Origin: Novimethylophilus kurashikiensis | GTDB lineage: Bacteria > Pseudomonadota > Gammaproteobacteria > Burkholderiales > Methylophilaceae | Reading direction: 5' to 3' | NCBI RefSeq assembly: GCF_003112435.1 | Contig: NZ_BDOQ01000002.1 | Coordinates: 434,001 to 498,000, forward strand | Length of the DNA stretch: 64,000 nucleotides | Shown here: one piece after another, positions 59,826 to 64,000 of the stretch | How the letters are laid out: each line of letters opens with the position of its first letter | How positions within the stretch are numbered: position 1 is the stretch's first letter | Position numbers and translations under genes: made by a program | Notes under the pieces: model-generated | What the model saw: the letters and a program-made list of their open reading frames with translations, nothing else | Database searches by the model: none | What the model was told of the DNA's origin: nothing

Positions 59826-60788
59826 GTGGACTACGCCTTTTATCTGTTCATCGTGCTCGGGTTCCTCGCGGTCGTGCTGTTTTTGGAAGGTGCGTACCTG
59901 ACCTGGAACGCCTACCAGGGACCGGAAGCCAAGCGCATTGAAAAGCGCCTGCGCGCCATGTCGGCCGGGGCATCAGGCGATGCGGGATCCAAGCTGATCA
60001 AGCAACGATTGCTCGCCGACACCCCGGTGCTTGAAAAACTATTGCTCAGCGTCCCGCGCATCCATCATCTCGACCGCATGCTGTTGCAATCCGGGCTGGA
60101 ACTCAGCGTAGCGCGTTTTCTCGGCCTGACGCTGTTCGCCCTGGCGGGGGGCATGGCCGTGGCGGTGTTGCTGCATTTGCCGTTGTTTCTCGGCATCGTT
60201 GCCGCCGTGCTGCCATGGCTGTATGTGCTGCGCGCTACCCAGAAACGCAAGACGGCCATCGAGGAGCAATTGCCGGAAGCGCTCGATCTCATGGCGCGCG
60301 CCATGCTGGCGGGTCATGCCTTTCCCAGCGCCCTCAAGATGGTGGGCGACGAGATGCCCGAGCCCGTCTCGGGCGAGTTTCGCATCGTATTCGACGAGAT
60401 CAATTACGGGATTTCCGTGGCTGACGCGTTGAATAACCTTGCAGCCCGGGTGCCCAGTACCGATGTCAGCTATTTCGTGATCTCCGTGCTGATCCAGCGC
60501 GAGACCGGCGGCAACCTTGCCGAACTGCTTGGAAATCTCAGCAAGCTCATCCGCGAGCGACTCAAGCTGATGGGGACTGTGCGTGTGCTTTCGGCGGAAG
60601 GGCGCTTATCGGCCAAGATCCTGACCGTGCTTCCTTTCGCTGTGGCAGTGGTCGTCAATGTTATCAATCCGAAGTTCATGCGCGTGCTGTGGCAAGACCC
60701 CATCGGCCTGAAAATGATCACGATCGCACTGGTAATGGTGCTGTTCGGCGTTTTCTGGATGTGGCGCGTGATCAAGATTCGCGTTTAG
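59826..60788 (+). CDS. tadB: Tad inner-membrane platform protein TadB
   Basis: A 320-aa membrane protein of the T2SSF family, with an N-terminal TM, two central TMs (about residues 95-140) and a C-terminal pair. The cytoplasmic F domain has EQLPEALDLMARAMLAGHAFPSAL (in two parts, about 147-170) and RETGGNLAELLGNLSKLIRERL-type sequence near 225. GTG start with AGGAGC upstream, 9 bases after tadA. Forms the assembly platform with TadC. Confidence 0.93.
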   Translation: MDYAFYLFIVLGFLAVVLFLEGAYLTWNAYQGPEAKRIEKRLRAMSAGASGDAGSKLIKQRLLADTPVLEKLLLSVPRIHHLDRMLLQSGLELSVARFLGLTLFALAGGMAVAVLLHLPLFLGIVAAVLPWLYVLRATQKRKTAIEEQLPEALDLMARAMLAGHAFPSALKMVGDEMPEPVSGEFRIVFDEINYGISVADALNNLAARVPSTDVSYFVISVLIQRETGGNLAELLGNLSKLIRERLKLMGTVRVLSAEGRLSAKILTVLPFAVAVVVNVINPKFMRVLWQDPIGLKMITIALVMVLFGVFWMWRVIKIRV

Positions 60789-60807
60789 CCTGAATGAAGG
60801 TGAAACC

Positions 60808-61737
60808 ATGATTCAAGTTCTGTATCTCGCGGTGATTTTTCTCACCGTATTCATCGTGGCCCTGGTCATCATCAGCCAGCTCAGCCCGCGTCCCATCCAG
60901 GCACGCTTGCAGCAGCTGGCCGAAGGCGGGCAGGCGCCTAACGAAGAACCGGGGTGGATGGCCAGGATCGTTCAATTGACCGGCCCGCTCGCCAAAATCA
61001 CGCTGCCTGTGGAGGGCTGGGAAAACTCGCAACTGCGCATTCGTTTCATGAACGCCGGCTACCGCGGGGCATCGGCACCAGTGCTGTTCTTTGCCTCGAA
61101 GACGCTGCTGGCGATCCTGCTTCCCGTTGTGATCGGGCTCTATCTCTATATCTCCGGAAAAACGCTCGCGCACCCCATGATGATCGGACTGGCGCTGGTC
61201 GGCGCGCTGGTCGGGTACATCCTGCCCAACGTGGTTCTGGAACGTCGCATCGCCAACCGCAAGCGAGAGATTTTCGACAGTTTCCCGGATGCTCTGGACC
61301 TCACTACGGTGTGCGTGGAGGCAGGTTTGGGATTGGATGCGGCACTAGCGCGCGTCGGGGAAGAAATGCGCTTCAAGAGCCCTGTGCTGGGCGAAGAACT
61401 GCATCTGGTTAATCTGGAATTGCGCGCAGGAAGCACCCGGGAACGGGCGTTGCGGAATCTGGCCTTGCGCACCGGGGTGGAAGAGATCGACACCCTGGTC
61501 GCCATGCTGGTGCAATCGGACCGTTTCGGGACCAGCGTTGCGGATTCTTTGCGTGTGCATTCGGAAAACCTGCGCACAAAACGTCGCCTTCGGGCCGAGG
61601 AATCGGCAGCCAAGATTCCGCTCAAGCTGCTGTTCCCACTGATTTTCTTCATTTTTCCATCGCTGCTCCTGGTGTTGCTTGGGCCGGCGTTCATCAATAT
61701 TTACCGCGTATTGCTGCCCACACTGGGCGGGCATTAG
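60808..61737 (+). CDS. tadC: Tad inner-membrane platform protein TadC
   Basis: A 309-aa paralogue of TadB with the same T2SSF layout. The conserved region is FPDALDLTTVCVEAGLGLDAAL (about residues 165-186, in part) and LVAMLVQSDRFGTSVADSLRVH (about 231-252), ending with the TM segment FPLIFFIFPSLLLVLLGPAFI. GAAGGTGAAACC precedes the ATG. Normal length. Confidence 0.93.
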   Translation: MIQVLYLAVIFLTVFIVALVIISQLSPRPIQARLQQLAEGGQAPNEEPGWMARIVQLTGPLAKITLPVEGWENSQLRIRFMNAGYRGASAPVLFFASKTLLAILLPVVIGLYLYISGKTLAHPMMIGLALVGALVGYILPNVVLERRIANRKREIFDSFPDALDLTTVCVEAGLGLDAALARVGEEMRFKSPVLGEELHLVNLELRAGSTRERALRNLALRTGVEEIDTLVAMLVQSDRFGTSVADSLRVHSENLRTKRRLRAEESAAKIPLKLLFPLIFFIFPSLLLVLLGPAFINIYRVLLPTLGGH

Positions 61738-61751
61738 CAAAGGAGGGGATC

Positions 61752-62759
61752 ATGGCAAAGAACAACCTCATTCCCATGGCTTGCTGCCTGGCACTGCTGG
61801 GCGGTTGTGCAACTAACAAACCCATGGACGGTAGCGATCTGCGCATCGAACCGACCGTGGGGACAACATCGAATGCAGCCACATCGTCTTCCTTCTATCA
61901 ACTCGGACGCTATTACCAGGGCCAAAACCGTTACGACCAGGCTATTACGGCTTATCAAAAAGCCATTGCCGCTGACTCCAGCGACAGCGAGGCTTATAAC
62001 GGGTTGGGCGTGATTTATTCACAGCAAGGCCGTTTCGAGGAGGCGGAACAAGCTTTCAGGAACGGCTTGGTCCAGACGCCGCGTTCCGCTCATATTTTGA
62101 GCAATCTGGGCTATGCCTATTACCTGCAAGGGCGTTACCAGGAAAGCATCGACACGCTGAAACAGGCGGTGGAGATCGATCCGGATAATCGCCGTGCTGC
62201 GGGTAATCTCAAGCTTGCCTACGAAAAAGCCGGCAAATCGGCTGAGGCCGCGACGGTGGTCGTTCCCGCTGAAAAAGCCTCGCTCATGGCGCAACCTGAG
62301 CCTGCGCCTTCCGCGCCGGTACAGATGGTGTCCGGCAAGATTACTCGTGTGGAAACACGCAATGTAGAAGTCGTTCAAGTGGCCCCAGCAGTATTCGAGA
62401 TTCGCGAACAGCGCCCGGCAGAACCATTGCCCCAGGCTAAATCACCTCAAGCGGCCAATGCCGGGGATATCCGCATCGAAATCTCCAACGGCAACGGCGT
62501 GGCCGGTATGGCAAAACGCGTAGGTCGGTATCTCAAGCAAGGCGGTTATACATCCCAGCGGATCACCAACCAGAAACCGTTCAATAGTGAGACATCGGAA
62601 ATACAGTATCGAAGCGGTTTCGAGGCCGATGCCCGGCTGCTGCAATCCAAGGTGCCTGGCCAGCCGGCGCTGATCCAGCGCGACGATTTACGCAGCGACA
62701 TCAAGGTACGGCTGCTGATCGGGAAGGATTGGATCGATCGGCAGGATTATTTCAAGTGA
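61752..62759 (+). CDS. TadD-like TPR lipoprotein fused to a LytR_C domain
   Basis: A 335-aa protein with a lipoprotein signal (lipobox LLGGC, Cys near residue 18), three tetratricopeptide repeats (about 47-150, for example YQLGRYYQGQNRYDQAITAY), a proline/alanine linker and a C-terminal LytR_C-type domain (about 236-330, DIRIEISNGNGVAGMAKRVG). TadD homologues are TPR proteins that help place the secretin; the LytR_C fusion suggests a contact with the cell wall. AAAGGAGGGG is directly upstream of the ATG. Confidence 0.87.
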   Translation: MAKNNLIPMACCLALLGGCATNKPMDGSDLRIEPTVGTTSNAATSSSFYQLGRYYQGQNRYDQAITAYQKAIAADSSDSEAYNGLGVIYSQQGRFEEAEQAFRNGLVQTPRSAHILSNLGYAYYLQGRYQESIDTLKQAVEIDPDNRRAAGNLKLAYEKAGKSAEAATVVVPAEKASLMAQPEPAPSAPVQMVSGKITRVETRNVEVVQVAPAVFEIREQRPAEPLPQAKSPQAANAGDIRIEISNGNGVAGMAKRVGRYLKQGGYTSQRITNQKPFNSETSEIQYRSGFEADARLLQSKVPGQPALIQRDDLRSDIKVRLLIGKDWIDRQDYFK

Positions 62760-62814
62760 TTCATCAATACGTTTTATCGCAGCACTTTTTCGTCAACCTA
62801 AGGAGACAATCAAA

Positions 62815-63051
62815 ATGACCGACATCAAGCACATTATCGAACCGGAGCGGATGGGATTGTGGGTAGCTTCCACATTCATCCTTGCATTGCTGGCGCTAGC
62901 GGTTGCGCTGATCGGCATCCAGCGCAACAAGGAAGTGGCGTACATCAGTCAGGCAGAAGTGCTGATGCTGAACAAGAAGATCGAGGCCCTGAACAAGGGG
63001 CAGACGCCGCCCGCTGCGTCGACACAAGTCACCCCGGAAGAAAAAAAGTAA
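62815..63051 (+). CDS. Small membrane protein closing the Tad operon
   Basis: A 78-aa protein with one TM helix (about residues 17-36, WVASTFILALLALAVALIGI) and a short helical, probably soluble C-terminus ending in Lys/Glu residues. AAGGAGA lies 9 bases before the ATG, and a terminator follows 6 bases after the stop, so it is the last gene of the operon. No family is recognised; a part in the pilus platform is guessed only from position. Confidence 0.75.
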   Translation: MTDIKHIIEPERMGLWVASTFILALLALAVALIGIQRNKEVAYISQAEVLMLNKKIEALNKGQTPPAASTQVTPEEKK

Positions 63052-63056
63052 GAACA

Positions 63057-63090
63057 TTCCCGGCCAGCAATGGCTGGGAAACTGTTTTTT
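63057..63090 (+). terminator. Rho-independent terminator of the Tad operon
   Basis: A 10-bp stem with one G-T pair (63057-63066 with 63071-63080) and 4-base loop is followed by ACTGTTTTTT. An A-run upstream could let it also work on the minus strand for the tRNA operon, though the spacing there is longer. Confidence 0.85.
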
Positions 63091-63108
63091 GTGCGCGTGG
63101 AATTAAGG

Positions 63109-63184
63109 TGGCGTCCCCACGGGGATTCGAACCCCGGTACTCACCGTGAAAGGGTGATGTCCTAGGCCTCTAGACGATGGGGAC
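63109..63184 (-). tRNA. tRNA-Glu (TTC), third copy
   Basis: A 76-base cloverleaf with encoded CCA. Acceptor GTCCCC pairs with GGGGAC, the anticodon loop reads CTTTCAC with TTC, and the T arm contains GGTTCGAATCC. Last gene of the operon in transcription order; identical to the other two Glu copies. Confidence 0.97.
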
Positions 63185-63216
63185 CCGAAACGAGGCATCC
63201 TGCGATGCTCAAGAGT

Positions 63217-63293
63217 TGGCGGAGTGGACGGGACTCGAACCCGCGACCCCCGGCGTGACAGGCCGGTATTCTAACCAACTGAACTACCACTCC
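63217..63293 (-). tRNA. tRNA-Asp (GTC), second copy
   Basis: A 77-base tRNA with encoded CCA. Acceptor GGAGTGG pairs with CCACTCC, the anticodon loop contains GTC, and the T arm contains GGTTCGAGTCC. Identical to the copy at 63515-63591. Confidence 0.97.
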
Positions 63294-63403
63294 GCTGTGG
63301 TACGACTTTTTACATGCGCAGTTGGAACGCATGGGGCAACCGTGTTACCCATTGAAACCGGCTTTTCCTGCGAGGAATCGGAAGAAACTGCCAGAAGAAT
63401 GAT

Positions 63404-63479
63404 TGGCGTCCCCACGGGGATTCGAACCCCGGTACTCACCGTGAAAGGGTGATGTCCTAGGCCTCTAGACGATGGGGAC
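63404..63479 (-). tRNA. tRNA-Glu (TTC), second copy
   Basis: Same 76-base sequence as the other Glu copies, CCA encoded. It lies between two tRNA-Asp genes, and the spacer that links it to the first Asp gene (63480-63514) resembles the spacer between the next Glu-Asp pair. Confidence 0.97.
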
Positions 63480-63514
63480 CCTAGAACGAGGCATCCAGTG
63501 ATGCACTCAGGAGT

Positions 63515-63591
63515 TGGCGGAGTGGACGGGACTCGAACCCGCGACCCCCGGCGTGACAGGCCGGTATTCTAACCAACTGAACTACCACTCC
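63515..63591 (-). tRNA. tRNA-Asp (GTC), first copy
   Basis: A 77-base tRNA with encoded CCA and GTC anticodon, identical to the copy at 63217-63293. It follows the first tRNA-Glu in the transcript. Confidence 0.97.
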
Positions 63592-63671
63592 GCAGCTACT
63601 ACAACTAATTCGGTACAAACATGGCGTGTTGTACCTAAATTTAAGGGTTGCATTTCTGCAACCCTAGAATT

Positions 63672-63747
63672 TGGCGTCCCCACGGGGATTCGAACCCCGG
63701 TACTCACCGTGAAAGGGTGATGTCCTAGGCCTCTAGACGATGGGGAC
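63672..63747 (-). tRNA. tRNA-Glu (TTC), first copy
   Basis: A 76-base tRNA with encoded CCA and TTC anticodon. It is second in the transcript, 18 bases after tRNA-Ala. Confidence 0.97.
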
Positions 63748-63765
63748 CAAGAACCATTTTTTCGT

Positions 63766-63841
<76 letters not shown>

Positions 63842-63856
63842 GTCGAAAGAGCCGCC

Positions 63857-63885
63857 ATATTAGAGATGCTTTCCTACCTTGTCAA
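63857..63885 (-). promoter_or_regulatory. Near-consensus sigma-70 promoter of the tRNA operon
   Basis: On the minus strand TTGACA (63885-63880), an exact 17-base spacer and TAATAT (63862-63857) precede the tRNA-Ala gene. The bases after the -10 box (GGCGGC) form a GC-rich discriminator, the type that makes stable-RNA promoters sensitive to ppGpp. Confidence 0.85.
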
Positions 63886-63910
63886 CGACTTTCTGTATGA
63901 AACTCCGCTT

Positions 63911-64000
63911 TCATGGCTGACGGCGGGCCTGCAGGGCCCTTCTGTGATAGCGGAAAATCGTGCGTGTCAGCCACTCTTCAGAAACCTCGTCCAATGCGCT
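63911..64000 (-). CDS. C-terminal end of an unidentified minus-strand gene
   Basis: The last 90 bases, read on the minus strand, give 29 codons and a TGA with no interruption, ending EEWLTRTIFRYHRRALQARR plus two residues. The stop lies 26 bases before the -35 box of the tRNA promoter, a natural gene boundary. Too short to name; it could also be a chance frame. Confidence 0.45.
   Translation of the reverse strand, partial: SALDEVSEEWLTRTIFRYHRRALQARRQP

Noticed and set aside
63114-63720. Plus-strand ORFs ending in sequences like GIRTPVLTVKG and containing EWTGLEPATPGVTG.
   Set aside because: These are antisense translations of the tRNA-Glu and tRNA-Asp genes, a well-known source of false protein entries.

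Overview
The window looks like chromosomal DNA of a betaproteobacterium. It is moderately GC-rich, the housekeeping genes (mutL, miaA, dapC, mnmC, pilU) are of proteobacterial type, and it carries two neighbouring cyanophycin synthetases. A Nitrosomonadales-like lineage (Gallionellaceae/Sulfuricellaceae relatives) would fit the Rnf, pyruvate:ferredoxin oxidoreductase and Tad combination, but that placement is inference from gene content only. I saw no insertion sequence, prophage or CRISPR array.

Layout. Bases 1-5003 hold the end of a two-permease RND multidrug exporter (MdtB end, MdtC, OprM-like channel). Bases 5025-6687 hold a DODA-type dioxygenase and an unknown membrane-anchored protein. 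Bases 6844-14620 are a cyanophycin locus: a short and a full-length cyanophycin synthetase in one operon, and a divergent operon of an ABC exporter with an N-terminal zinc-ribbon motif plus a DUF1854 protein. Bases 14656-21259 hold a lipoprotein, an acyl desaturase, mutL, an MFS symporter and a chemoreceptor. Bases 21393-33149 hold miaA, an unusual MerR-HTH/adenylate cyclase fusion preceded by repeated ACTGTCTAA sites, dapC, a DMT transporter, an EAL-CBS-GGDEF protein behind a consensus sigma-54 promoter, pilU, mnmC, a TM-helix channel-like protein and a holin-like membrane protein. A class I methyltransferase follows at 33253-34383.

Bases 34459-45008 (minus strand) form the most striking unit: rnfB, a 1649-residue pyruvate:ferredoxin (flavodoxin) oxidoreductase with a fused C-terminal ferredoxin-like domain, then rnfC-D-G-E-A and a 60-residue Cys-rich membrane protein. 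The last six genes are chained by 4-base ATGA overlaps. A LysR regulator is divergent. The operon should couple 2-oxoacid oxidation (or reductive synthesis) to ferredoxin, NADH and a membrane ion gradient. The 60-residue protein may be a cluster-assembly factor for RnfA/RnfE, analogous to NqrM.

Bases 46191-47189 carry an AT-rich, probably acquired gene with a nucleotidyl-cyclase-like core. An Hsp70-like protein and a secreted unknown follow. Bases 49582-63051 are a complete Tad/Flp pilus operon: flp, prepilin peptidase, an extra AAA ATPase, cpaB, secretin, lipoprotein, TadG/E/F-like proteins, tadZ, tadA, tadB, tadC, a TPR-LytR_C protein and a small membrane protein, closed by a terminator. 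The window ends with a minus-strand tRNA operon transcribed Ala-Glu-Asp-Glu-Asp-Glu behind a near-consensus sigma-70 promoter, and 29 codons of an incoming minus-strand gene.
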